A stretch of DNA of 64,000 nucleotides from Skermanella sp. TT6 (GTDB taxonomy: Bacteria > Pseudomonadota > Alphaproteobacteria > Azospirillales > Azospirillaceae). A program made the translations under genes and the position numbers. The notes under the pieces were generated by a model that saw nothing but the letters and a program-made list of their open reading frames with translations, did no database searches and had not been told where the DNA came from. The stretch lies in contig NZ_CP067420.1 of assembly GCF_016653635.2 (NCBI RefSeq), positions 4,800,001 to 4,864,000 of the forward strand, in the 5' to 3' direction. Shown here piece by piece: positions 42,772-50,130 of this stretch. Within the stretch, counting starts at the first letter, position 1. Every line of letters starts with the position of its first letter.

Positions 42772-43758
42772 TTAGACTTGGTTTACTCGACTTCTTTGCC
42801 AGTAGCCGGTGAAGTCCACCGACTGCCCCATGATGCCCGCGCGCTTGGCAACGATGCTGAACAGGGTGCCGTTGGGCTTGCGGCGGTGATCCTCGCGCCA
42901 TGCCATCTCACCCGCGTACCTGCCCAGGTAGATCCCGCTGATGCGGTGATGCTGGCCGAATTCGGCGCGGCGCAGGCGGGAGAAGAAGCTTTCCGCCTGA
43001 TTGGTGCAGGCTTCATCCGTGCTGTAGGCCAGCGAGTGGTTGATCACCTTGACCGGGAACTTGGCGCGGAGCTTGTCCCAACCGATCCCCTCGTCGGCAT
43101 GGATGGTGCTGCCCTTCTCGACGCGGGCCTTGATGAAGTCCACCGAGGCGGCTTCCGACTTGAACACGGCGGTCAGGGTGCGCCCGTCGCGCTCGCGGAC
43201 GGCAACCACGACTTCGCGCTTGCCGGTCTGGTTCTCGGCTAGGCGACGGTCCTTGCGGTCTTCCTTGCGGTTCTCGGGGCGGACATGACCGCCGACGTGG
43301 CAGCCGTCCACTTCCACGACCGCGCCAACGCCGCCGACCGTGGCACCCTTCATCTCCGTCGCCATCGCCTCGCGCAGCTTGTGGCCCAGGACGAACGCCG
43401 CCTTGTAGGACACGTCGAGATCGCGGCCGAGCTGCAAGGCGCTGATGCCCTTCACCGCGTTCACGAAGATCACGATGGCCGCCATGTAGTCCCGGATATG
43501 GAGCTTGTGATAGGCGAACAGCGTTCCGCTGGTCGGGCTGAAGTCACGCCGGCAAGCCTTGCAGCGATAGCGCGGGGTGGCGCCGCGGGTCACGTCGTAG
43601 GCGATCGGGCATTCGCAGTGCGGGCAGACCGGCGAGCCGTCTGTGTCCGGCCAGCGCAGCTTGCGGAACATGGTCCAGGCATCCGCGTCGGATAGCCGCA
43701 TCACAGCCTTCAGGCTGATCGTGCGGGCCGCTGCCGACATGAGGAAATGCTGTGCCAT
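42772..43758 (-). CDS. IS1595-family (ISXO2-like) transposase
   Basis: A 328-residue protein. It has an N-terminal zinc ribbon (CPHCECPIAYD then YRCKACRRDFSPTSGTLF) followed by an IS1-like catalytic core. The core shows VEVDGCHVGGH (first aspartate), STIHADEGIGW (second aspartate) and CTNQAESFFSRLRRAEFGQH with GRYAGEMAWRED, the third acidic/asparagine region of this family. The ATG at 43758 has AAAGGAT five bases upstream. It is divergently arranged with the DUF6471 gene across a 121-base region rich in repeats. It appears intact and is the only transposase in the 9.3-kb element. Confidence 0.93.
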   Translation of the reverse strand: MAQHFLMSAAARTISLKAVMRLSDADAWTMFRKLRWPDTDGSPVCPHCECPIAYDVTRGATPRYRCKACRRDFSPTSGTLFAYHKLHIRDYMAAIVIFVNAVKGISALQLGRDLDVSYKAAFVLGHKLREAMATEMKGATVGGVGAVVEVDGCHVGGHVRPENRKEDRKDRRLAENQTGKREVVVAVRERDGRTLTAVFKSEAASVDFIKARVEKGSTIHADEGIGWDKLRAKFPVKVINHSLAYSTDEACTNQAESFFSRLRRAEFGQHHRISGIYLGRYAGEMAWREDHRRKPNGTLFSIVAKRAGIMGQSVDFTGYWQRSRVNQV

Positions 43759-43879
43759 GATCCTTTGCCATCGTTTGCGTTACTTACGCACTGAATATGA
43801 TGGCACTGCGTCATATTGTCAATGGCAATCGTAACGTATATGATGGCATCCGTAACGACTACGCTATGGGAGATCGACC
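43759..43879. promoter_or_regulatory. Divergent promoter region with operator-like repeats
   Basis: Between the divergent transposase and DUF6471 genes are a perfect inverted repeat (AATATGA 43794-43800, TCATATT 43811-43817), a direct repeat of ATATGATGGCA (near 43796 and 43838), and three copies of GTAACG/CGTTAC (two forward, one reverse). The stretch is AT-rich. This pattern fits autoregulation of the transposase by a DNA-binding neighbour, for which the DUF6471 protein is the natural candidate (inference). Confidence 0.5.
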
Positions 43880-44110
43880 GTGCGGAGTGAGGAAGAGTGG
43901 GCGGCACTGACAAAGGGGCTGCTGAAGGCCGAGATGACCCGGCGAGGGATTACCTACGACCAGCTAACCGAGAAGCTGGCCGCGATAGGCGTCCATGACA
44001 CTGCAGTGAACATCCGTAACAAGGTGGCTCGGGGCAAATTCACCGCTGTGTTCATGATCCAGTGCCTTTCGGCTATAGGATGCAAAAGCCTGCGCATGGA
44101 GGATGACTAA
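43880..44110 (+). CDS. DUF6471 domain protein
   Basis: A 76-residue protein matching the DUF6471 pattern as I know it: WAALTKGLLKAEMTRRGITYD, LTEKLAAIGVHDTAVNIRNK and KFTAVFMIQCLSAIG. This looks like a small helix-turn-helix-type fold. The GTG start has GGGAG eight bases upstream. The gene is divergent from the transposase and converges on the restriction-modification gene, sharing four bases (CTAA) between the two stops. A regulatory role in the transposon is plausible but not demonstrated. Confidence 0.75.
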   Translation: MRSEEEWAALTKGLLKAEMTRRGITYDQLTEKLAAIGVHDTAVNIRNKVARGKFTAVFMIQCLSAIGCKSLRMEDD

Positions 44111-46968
44111 GCACGCGCCTGATTCAGTGCGAACAACTCTGCCAGAGCGTCTTCGTCGGTAATATCCTCAGGCCATCCATATGCAGCAGCCACAGCTTGG
44201 TCGAGTTCGCGGTGAACATTGGTAAGCCAAGTTGGGCGCTCATTGTACAGGTTAGTTAAGGTGCGCTTTCTCAGGAGTTCCGCCGCTGTTCCATTCAGTG
44301 GCATTAGACGATCTGGATAGCCTTGAACGACTTCAGGCACGCGCTGGATCAAGTCTGACGGATTGAGCCAGTTACTGCGTAGATCATCCAATCGTTGTGC
44401 CGCGGCGGCAATGCGTTGCGCGCGCAGGTCGGCAGCATAATCAACTGCGGAGATATCGGGTGTCAGTCCTTCAGGAAATGGGAAGGTTTCAAATGTGGTA
44501 CTGGGTGTATAGCGCGGGTCATTTCCAACGCCTAAGAAGGTGCATAGACGCAGTGCCCATCCCTCATGGTAGCGGCTTTGAAGAATGCCAAAGGTTGTGT
44601 CATCGTCACGGGCAATAACAACCAACTGACAGTCGGGGAGAACCGATGAATCAAGCCAGACAAAAATTCGGTGCTTGGCAACGCGAGGAGTTACAATGTA
44701 ACGGGACAGTGGTGTTAGTGCCCGACGCATCCCTGGTCTGGCCTCACCATGCCTCCACCAATTCAGGCGATGTCCATCGCGCCGCACACCCTCCCGCATA
44801 GGTTTCACTTTTGCCAACGCGTGCTGAAAAGGTGCTTCATATAAAGCAGCTTCCTCTTCAGACATTGATGTCCCAAAGTCTATGATCCACGTATCAGACG
44901 GGCGGCGGGTAACATCCATGCCGTTCATCCACGGACGGACAACATTGGAATTGGGTTGACCATTTGGATTGCGAGGTAACATCAACCACTTGCGTGCCGT
45001 ACTCTCAGAGACATCAAAGGGCCCGCTCTTTTGAGTACCAATAAAAGCTTTGCCTGCGTTCTGCTCAAGAGTGGTGGCTGCCGTTAAGTTAACACCTCCT
45101 GCTGTCAGATCGGAGAAAACCTCTTTCACAACTAAGCCATTCAATCGGCATTCTAGTTCTGCAACTTCTTTTTGCGCGAAACACACGAGAGATACGCGGA
45201 CGGCAGCACCCTCCACTGTCCATTCCTCGTCAGACCACGCGTCTGTTATCCTGTTATGGTTGAAAATGGCATTCAGAACCGCTCTGTTTGCGCCCCCCCG
45301 TAACGAGTTGGTCGCAACAAACCCGACCCGCTGTGCATGGCCAGCTCGAAGTGCGCGGTCGGCAATGGCGAACCAGTAGCATACAAGGTCCGACCCACCT
45401 GGCAACCAGTCACCGTAGCCGCGTCTCAACTGGTTTACATACTGCTCGCCTAGTAGGCCAATCATCATTTTGTCCCCAAGGAAAGGGGGATTGCCAATGA
45501 TGGCATCTGCTTTTGGCCATAAGTGTGCGGGGTCAGGCCAAGGTGCTGTCGGATCAGCGGGAAACAAGGCGTCCCGACATTCGATGTTTTCGAGTGGTTT
45601 CAAAATGGGATTGCGCGAGACGTTGAAGCCGTTGCGCTGCATCCACTGAATTTCCCCGATCCAGACGGAGACGCGCGCCAACTCGGCTGCGTAGGGGTTG
45701 ATCTCGATGCCCCGCACCGCTTCCGGCCCTACGGCGGGGAACTGACGAGTGAAGCCCATAGCCTCACAGTCCAGGTTGACGCGATGCTCCAGCTCTTTAA
45801 GCGCCAGTAGGGCAAGGTAGAGGAAATTCCCCGAGCCGCAAGCGGGATCGAGAACCCGGAAGCGCCGCAGACGTTCCAGGAACCCAATGCAGAGGCTCCA
45901 GGCATCGTTATGGGCCTTGGTGGACGCTGAGGCGGACTTCGCCTTCCGCGCCTTCTCCAGCGCCGCCTGAACGGTCAGCTTCGCTTCTTCCCATTCACGA
46001 GTAAGCGGATCGATGACGACCGGCCCGACAATCAGCATGATCTTGTCGCGGTCGGTATAGTGCGCGCCAAGCTGGCTGCGCTTGTCGGGGTCCAGACCGC
46101 GCTCAAACAGGGTGCCGAGGATCGATGGATCGATTTCCGCCCAGTCGAGACGGGCAGCGGTCAATGCCTGCTCCAGATCCTCCTTCTCCATCGGTAGCGC
46201 GTCATCGTCATCGAACAGCCCACCGTTAAACCAGGCGACTTCCTCGAAGCCGACGAGGCCACCGCTGCGCATGGCGCCGAACAACTGCTTGGCCATCGGT
46301 GCGAACTGGTCCGGCCGCTTCACGCCTTGCTCCAGCATCCGCTGGAACATGCGCCCCGGCAGCAGACCCACATCTTCCGCGAACATGCAGAAGACCAGCC
46401 GGTTGATGAAATGCGCCACCGCCTGCGCATCATGACCGCGGGAGCGCAGCCGCAGCGCCAGTCCCGCGAACTCCTTCGCAGCCTTTTCGGTCAATCCCTG
46501 CCGCGTCTGACCCGGCTTCAGTTTTTCCGGATCACTGAACACGGCCTTTAGCGTAGCGCGATGATGCGCCTCCCGCAGATCCTCGATGCCGATCCGGTAG
46601 ATCTGATGGACGGTGTTCGTCCAGTTGGTGTGGATCTCGATCGTCTCCATGTCGCAGACGACCAGCAGCGGCGGATTGTCGAGCGCGACAGCGTATTGCT
46701 GGAGCTGGGCGTAGGCGGTTCGCAGATCCTTGCGCTTGCCCTTGTTCTCCCAGGCAAAGCAGCCGCGCTTCCAGACATCCGCCCACCCCTCGCCGCCAGT
46801 GGTCTTGGTGGCGCCCCGCTCGAAGGCGTAGTTCTCGCCGGTCGGGTCGCTGTCGGTCGGGGTCGGCTCGTCCAGGAGCGCGCACAGGTCGAGGAAATGC
46901 GATTGGGCAGCGGCACGTTCAGTGAGCGTCGATGCCTTCCACTTTTTGATGAACGCTTCGGGAGTCAA
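44107..46968 (-). CDS. MmeI-like type IIL restriction-modification enzyme (nuclease and adenine methyltransferase in one chain)
   Basis: A 953-residue protein. The N-terminus carries a PD-(D/E)XK nuclease motif with D64, E74 and K76 (D-X9-E-X-K), the spacing known from MmeI. A helical connector follows, then an N6-adenine methyltransferase with motif I DPACGSGNF (about 374) and motif IV GNPPF (about 492). After it come a target-recognition region (about 620-820) and a C-terminal helical part. Enzymes of this class cut and methylate with one polypeptide, so protection can move with the gene. The start is TTG, with GGAAG upstream. It seems intact. The target sequence cannot be read from the protein by eye. 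Confidence 0.88.
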   Translation of the reverse strand: MTPEAFIKKWKASTLTERAAAQSHFLDLCALLDEPTPTDSDPTGENYAFERGATKTTGGEGWADVWKRGCFAWENKGKRKDLRTAYAQLQQYAVALDNPPLLVVCDMETIEIHTNWTNTVHQIYRIGIEDLREAHHRATLKAVFSDPEKLKPGQTRQGLTEKAAKEFAGLALRLRSRGHDAQAVAHFINRLVFCMFAEDVGLLPGRMFQRMLEQGVKRPDQFAPMAKQLFGAMRSGGLVGFEEVAWFNGGLFDDDDALPMEKEDLEQALTAARLDWAEIDPSILGTLFERGLDPDKRSQLGAHYTDRDKIMLIVGPVVIDPLTREWEEAKLTVQAALEKARKAKSASASTKAHNDAWSLCIGFLERLRRFRVLDPACGSGNFLYLALLALKELEHRVNLDCEAMGFTRQFPAVGPEAVRGIEINPYAAELARVSVWIGEIQWMQRNGFNVSRNPILKPLENIECRDALFPADPTAPWPDPAHLWPKADAIIGNPPFLGDKMMIGLLGEQYVNQLRRGYGDWLPGGSDLVCYWFAIADRALRAGHAQRVGFVATNSLRGGANRAVLNAIFNHNRITDAWSDEEWTVEGAAVRVSLVCFAQKEVAELECRLNGLVVKEVFSDLTAGGVNLTAATTLEQNAGKAFIGTQKSGPFDVSESTARKWLMLPRNPNGQPNSNVVRPWMNGMDVTRRPSDTWIIDFGTSMSEEEAALYEAPFQHALAKVKPMREGVRRDGHRLNWWRHGEARPGMRRALTPLSRYIVTPRVAKHRIFVWLDSSVLPDCQLVVIARDDDTTFGILQSRYHEGWALRLCTFLGVGNDPRYTPSTTFETFPFPEGLTPDISAVDYAADLRAQRIAAAAQRLDDLRSNWLNPSDLIQRVPEVVQGYPDRLMPLNGTAAELLRKRTLTNLYNERPTWLTNVHRELDQAVAAAYGWPEDITDEDALAELFALNQARA

Positions 46969-47167
46969 TCTGGGCTTCCACGTGACGAGAACCGATAACG
47001 TTCTACCCCATCACTGGCTGTAGGATCGCGAAAAATTTGATCGTCAATCGCGACACAGAGGATCTGACCTATCCCGTTCTCACTAGACTATGCTCATTGA
47101 CGGAAAATTAACCGAATCAGCCTAGATCTTTACGGCGAGGTTCTGATACGCCGAAAGGGATAGTGCG

Positions 47168-47362
47168 ATGAATCAAGCCGCCTTGAATGAAGCTATTCGG
47201 TTGATTGACGAAGCCGCCGCTGGACCTTGCTCCCCGGACCAAGCGCGGCGGCTTGCCGTGCTTCGTGCTCAGCTATGGCTGCTGGCATGGGAGGCTGAGA
47301 AGAATATGACCCTCACCTCTACTGAATGCACTGACATCCTTCTTCGTGCTGCCGCTGAATAG
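47168..47362 (+). CDS. Small hypothetical protein (64 aa)
   Basis: Encodes MNQAALNEAIRLIDEAAAGP and a helical remainder ending DILLRAAAE; mostly alpha-helical by composition. The ATG has AAAGGGAT eight bases upstream. It stands between the restriction-modification gene and the DUF3800-like gene, and converges on the latter. No function is recognised. Confidence 0.5.
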   Translation: MNQAALNEAIRLIDEAAAGPCSPDQARRLAVLRAQLWLLAWEAEKNMTLTSTECTDILLRAAAE

Positions 47363-47383
47363 GATGGCGCCGCAACTCTGTCT

Positions 47384-48172
47384 CTAGCTGGGATCTGGGA
47401 TACCTCGCGTATTGCGCAGATGAATGAGCATTGCTCGCGCAACTGCAGCCTCCTGTCGTAGTGACCAGAATGCCGTCCTTATCGTTCCGCCTCGTGGCAT
47501 CGCTCCCCAGGGGAGGTCGTCAGCATTGCCGGAGTCAATGTTGAGCCAACTCTTTCGGAGCATCCCGGCACCGAGGTCCGCGCACTGAATGGGAAGAAAT
47601 CTAAGGCTGCTACCAACGTTCGCGGAAATGAGATGCGGATGATTGATCTGCGCCGTTCTAAAAACACTTAGGATGCAATCTTCTGCTGCATCCTGGTCGA
47701 AGAAAACCGCCACATCTGCTCCGGGAAATCGTTCTTCAGTATGTTTTCCCAAACACTTCAGAACCATGTCCAGGCACTGCTCATACGGACTGGAGAGTTT
47801 TGGTGTTTCGTCCCTTTTCCAGTCATCCCTGTGCCAGTCCCTGTCAAGAAGGGCGGCCCCAATGGCATCAATGCTCGACTTGGCTATGATGCTCTCGAAG
47901 CCCTTGACGCACAGTATCCCTTTTTCCCGACCCAAATCCTGTTCGATCTCGGAAAAATGAAGACGTTTCAGACCCCAAAACGCGAGATGCTCAGCCCATT
48001 CTGCTTCCACGCGCTCCCACTCTACCAACGGCGCAACGTATCCAGCGACGGACGTGACTCCCACAGGCTCCGTAGCGGACTTGTCAAAGTACGCGCTGAG
48101 CAACGCCAAAACTCTGTCTCCAGGAGAGGGATTGGCCAATCGGCCCATGACCTTGATCTCGATGTGGTTCAC
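47384..48172 (-). CDS. DUF3800-like hypothetical protein
   Basis: A 262-residue protein. It begins, after a short lead, with ALLSAYFDKSATEPVGVTSV followed by AGYVAPLVEWERVEAEW. This resembles the opening of DUF3800 proteins, where an acidic residue after the first strand and a W...F/W-containing helix are typical; a later VAVFFDQDAAED also fits the RNase-H-like pattern. DUF3800 genes are common in mobile and defence-rich regions. Start choice is uncertain: GTG 48172 has AAGAGGG upstream, ATG 48148 and TTG 48199 are alternatives. Family assignment is by pattern only. Confidence 0.6.
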   Translation of the reverse strand: MNHIEIKVMGRLANPSPGDRVLALLSAYFDKSATEPVGVTSVAGYVAPLVEWERVEAEWAEHLAFWGLKRLHFSEIEQDLGREKGILCVKGFESIIAKSSIDAIGAALLDRDWHRDDWKRDETPKLSSPYEQCLDMVLKCLGKHTEERFPGADVAVFFDQDAAEDCILSVFRTAQINHPHLISANVGSSLRFLPIQCADLGAGMLRKSWLNIDSGNADDLPWGAMPRGGTIRTAFWSLRQEAAVARAMLIHLRNTRGIPDPS

Positions 48173-48285
48173 CGTAGCACCCTCTTGCCTGACGCACAAA
48201 CAACTGCCGAACAGGAGAAAATCTATTGCCCAAATGGCCGAATCGGTTCGGAGTCCTAAGCATCGCGCCCGGATCGGGGACGCTA

Positions 48286-48576
48286 ATGCACATGGAGAAG
48301 CCTGTGATCGATGCCCATGACGTGAAGTGCGGCTTCTGTAGCGCGCTGCTTGAACCCAGCACTGATCCGAAATTTAAGAACGGGTACGCCTGTCCCGTCT
48401 GCGGGAACGCTGATGAGTTCGACAACATCCTTGCCGTGGTCGGCGAGTACGTCGAGGATCGCACGGCAGATAAGGTCCTTCGGCAAATGTCTGATACCCT
48501 GGCTTGCGGCAATCTCTTCAAGGTCACGCCAAAACCCGTCCCAAAAAAGGTCTATCGGTTCGTCATCGATCTTTAG
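48286..48576 (+). CDS. Small zinc-ribbon protein (96 aa)
   Basis: The protein has two CxxC pairs (VKCGFCSALLE and YACPVCGNADEF), a zinc-ribbon layout, followed by a helical region and a basic C-terminus (PKPVPKKVYRFVIDL). The ATG at 48286 has GGGGA upstream; a second ATG at 48292 is possible. The opposite strand is also open here, but the cysteine pattern favours this strand. Function unknown; a nucleic-acid-binding role is a guess. Confidence 0.65.
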   Translation: MHMEKPVIDAHDVKCGFCSALLEPSTDPKFKNGYACPVCGNADEFDNILAVVGEYVEDRTADKVLRQMSDTLACGNLFKVTPKPVPKKVYRFVIDL

Positions 48577-48614
48577 GTGCATCAACTACCCTCTTTCCCG
48601 AGACTGAGGACCAA

Positions 48615-48800
48615 ATGTCGAAGAACGAGAAGACTGCGGAAACAATCGGCTCCATCGCCTCTCGCGGCCTACGCAAACCGGAAAGCCTGACACACGACGA
48701 AATCAGGAAGCTTGCCGGGTCTGCGCTCACTCAGCGGCCTGACGATCCGGCAGAAGCGCATCCGAAACCGAGGAGGAAGCCGGCGAAGAAGACGAAGTAG
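48615..48800 (+). CDS. Small conserved basic protein (61 aa)
   Basis: Encodes MSKNEKTAETIGSIASRGLR, continues KPESLTHDEIRKLAGSALTQ and ends with a proline/lysine-rich tail. I recognise this as a widespread short family (SKNE..TS..ASIA..L..P....IK.LAGSALTQ) of unknown function. The ATG has GAGGACC six bases upstream. Its 3' end overlaps the convergent gene at 48727-49146 by 74 bases. Confidence 0.7.
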   Translation: MSKNEKTAETIGSIASRGLRKPESLTHDEIRKLAGSALTQRPDDPAEAHPKPRRKPAKKTK

Positions 48801-49146
48801 GCGCAGCCATCTCTGTCAGACTGACGATCCGCGTGACGCATCTCGTCGGTATCCTGATGACGCCGGAGACCTGCACCGCCCGCTGTTCGTCCGAGTGCCC
48901 CAGGTTGGGTGCCAGTGCCTTCACATCAGCGCCGTCATGGATCAGCCATCCGACCGAGGCGCAGGTCACAATGTCAGGCTCCTTGTAGGCCGTGATCCAC
49001 TGCCAGCTCGACACCGGCTGGGCGCTGTCCTCCCACTCGACCAGGACCAGCGGACACGCTCCCGCATCGTCGGCTAGTTCATCAGCATCGCTGACCCTAT
49101 CGGTCCAGATCTGGATCGTGGTGTCGGCACCTATCTCATCAGCCAA
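48727..49146 (-). CDS. Hypothetical cargo protein (139 aa)
   Basis: The central part WEDSAQPVSSWQWITAYKEP followed by CASVGWLIHDGADVKALAPN and GVIRIPTRCVTRIVSL looks like a compact conserved domain that I recall from phage and mobile-element proteins of unknown function. The C-terminal 30 residues are serine/alanine-rich and overlap the convergent small gene. The likely start is TTG 49146 with GAGGG seven bases upstream; that ribosome-binding site lies within the internal copy of the transposon end. Confidence 0.6.
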   Translation of the reverse strand: MADEIGADTTIQIWTDRVSDADELADDAGACPLVLVEWEDSAQPVSSWQWITAYKEPDIVTCASVGWLIHDGADVKALAPNLGHSDEQRAVQVSGVIRIPTRCVTRIVSLTEMAAPTSSSSPASSSVSDALLPDRQAAE

Positions 49147-49151
49147 GATTT

Positions 49152-49178
49152 TACCCTCTATGTGGTGTAGTGGTGTTG
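49152..49178. repeat. Internal copy of the transposon right end
   Basis: TACCCTCTATGTGGTGTAGT followed by GGTGTTG matches the true right end (50082-50109, TACCCCCTATTTGGTGTGGT and GGTGTTTG) at about 24 of 28 positions in the same orientation. It lies 930 bases inside the element and brackets the gene at 49271-50020. It could be a former end or the mark of a nested or stepwise acquisition. Confidence 0.7.
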
Positions 49179-49270
49179 TCCCTAAAAAGGAGTGTCCGAT
49201 TGCGTCACTGGCTCTCGACACAAACTTCTGAGTTGATAAGGGCCACTGCTCCTAGCAACTGGGGGTACCA

Positions 49271-50020
49271 TTGAACACTCCCGAATTCTCCGACGCATTC
49301 ATAAAGCTAGACCGCGCACGCAAGCACATTGCGGACGTAGATACTGAGATCAGATTCTTTCTGTCGGCAGACTTTTATCGAGTCCGCATTGAGCCCGATG
49401 AGCGGAAATCCATCGTGAAAATTTTCTTTGACACGCTTCATCAGCCTGACAAGGCGTTCAATACTCTCGTTGGTGACGCTATCGGGAACCTGAGAAGCGT
49501 TCTTGATTATGCCGCTGTAGCTCTGACCTACCCACATACGGGCCAGAGCGATGGAGTTGGATTCCCATTCGCCGACGATGCATCCGGCTTCGCCGGTCAG
49601 GTGAGGTCGGTACGATGCCTCGGTCCATGCGATGTGACGATCCAGAGCATCTTCATCGATGAAGTGCAGGCATACGAGGGAGGTAATGGCCACGCCTTCT
49701 GGGTCCTGAACAAGCTTCGCAACATCGACAAGCACAGGCTGTTGCTGACCACCGTCCATATGGCCGGCATAACCGCATCCTTCCGTGATGCCGCCGGAAA
49801 CGTCTGGAGCAACTTCAGCGTCAATACGGTGGCAGGACAGGGCTGCGGATACCTGATGGCCCCCTTCGGTCAAGTCCAGTTCACAGACGATCCACGCCCG
49901 ACCTTCGAGGTAGCGTTGCGCGAGCCGCCGTTTGTCGATGAAGCCCCGGTCATGACGTTCCTTCAATCCGCGGCCGAAGCCACGGAAAACCTGCTCCACA
50001 GACTCAAGGCGCTGGCGTAA
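49271..50020 (+). CDS. Hypothetical protein with HEPN-like RX4H motif
   Basis: A 249-residue protein. The first half is helical, with GNLRSVLDYAAVALTYP and later LNKLRNIDKHRLLLTTVH. The latter contains R-NIDK-H, which fits the R-X4-6-H motif of HEPN ribonucleases, many of which are toxins or antiviral effectors. The second half is predicted mostly beta strand. The TTG start has GGGGG upstream. The antisense strand is also open (49307-50077) but lacks family-like patterns. Nuclease function is an inference from the motif and from the defence-like neighbours. Confidence 0.65.
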   Translation: MNTPEFSDAFIKLDRARKHIADVDTEIRFFLSADFYRVRIEPDERKSIVKIFFDTLHQPDKAFNTLVGDAIGNLRSVLDYAAVALTYPHTGQSDGVGFPFADDASGFAGQVRSVRCLGPCDVTIQSIFIDEVQAYEGGNGHAFWVLNKLRNIDKHRLLLTTVHMAGITASFRDAAGNVWSNFSVNTVAGQGCGYLMAPFGQVQFTDDPRPTFEVALREPPFVDEAPVMTFLQSAAEATENLLHRLKALA

Positions 50021-50093
50021 TCCGGGAGCATCCGCAGTCACCCCATTCCATTCCATTCCATAACTACTATCGGTCAATTTCTACCCCCTATTT

Positions 50094-50122
50094 GGTGTGG
50101 TGGTGTTTGCGTCATAAGTCCG
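50094..50122 (-). repeat. Right terminal inverted repeat of the transposon
   Basis: Read inward on the minus strand it starts CGGACTTATGACG, then CAAACACCACCACACC, pairing with 40852-40880. By chance or otherwise, its outer bases also resemble the adhesin sequence it displaces (GCGACCTACGACGCC), so the 5' adhesin fragment reads RTYDAN before a stop at 50081. Confidence 0.8.
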
Positions 50123-50130
50123 CGTGATCG
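50123..50130. repeat. Target-site duplication, right copy
   Basis: CGTGATCG, identical to 40844-40851. Joining the flanks across one copy gives an uninterrupted NVPVPAITNATYDASTG repeat. Confidence 0.85.

Larger units (their letters stand above)
40852..50122. mobile_element. IS1595-family transposon with restriction-modification and other cargo, inserted in the adhesin gene
   Basis: This is a 9,271-base element. Its ends are imperfect 29-base inverted repeats (20 of 29 matching): both tips are CGG and both share CAAACRCCACCACRCC thirteen bases in. It is flanked by CGTGATCG direct repeats. It contains a DD(N/E)-type IS1595 (ISXO2-like) transposase at 42772-43758. Cargo includes a DUF6471 protein, an MmeI-like type IIL enzyme and small genes on both strands. 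Parts are visibly AT-richer than the host DNA. The IS1595 family is known to include long members with passenger genes. Deleting the element and one repeat restores the adhesin frame. Confidence 0.87.

Noticed and set aside
42702-42812. 37-aa plus-strand frame starting MSANNDAIMIRG with an AGGAGAAGG site
   Set aside because: The ribosome-binding site is good, but the frame ends inside the 3' end of the transposase gene and has no recognisable pattern; kept only as a remote possibility.
48283-48585. 100-aa minus-strand frame opposite the zinc-ribbon gene
   Set aside because: The plus strand has two CxxC pairs and a plausible start; the minus frame is its near-exact shadow.
49307-50077. 256-aa minus-strand frame opposite the HEPN-like gene
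   Set aside because: It starts from the transposon end with a TTG and has no conserved-looking blocks, whereas the plus strand shows the LRNIDKH motif and a good start.
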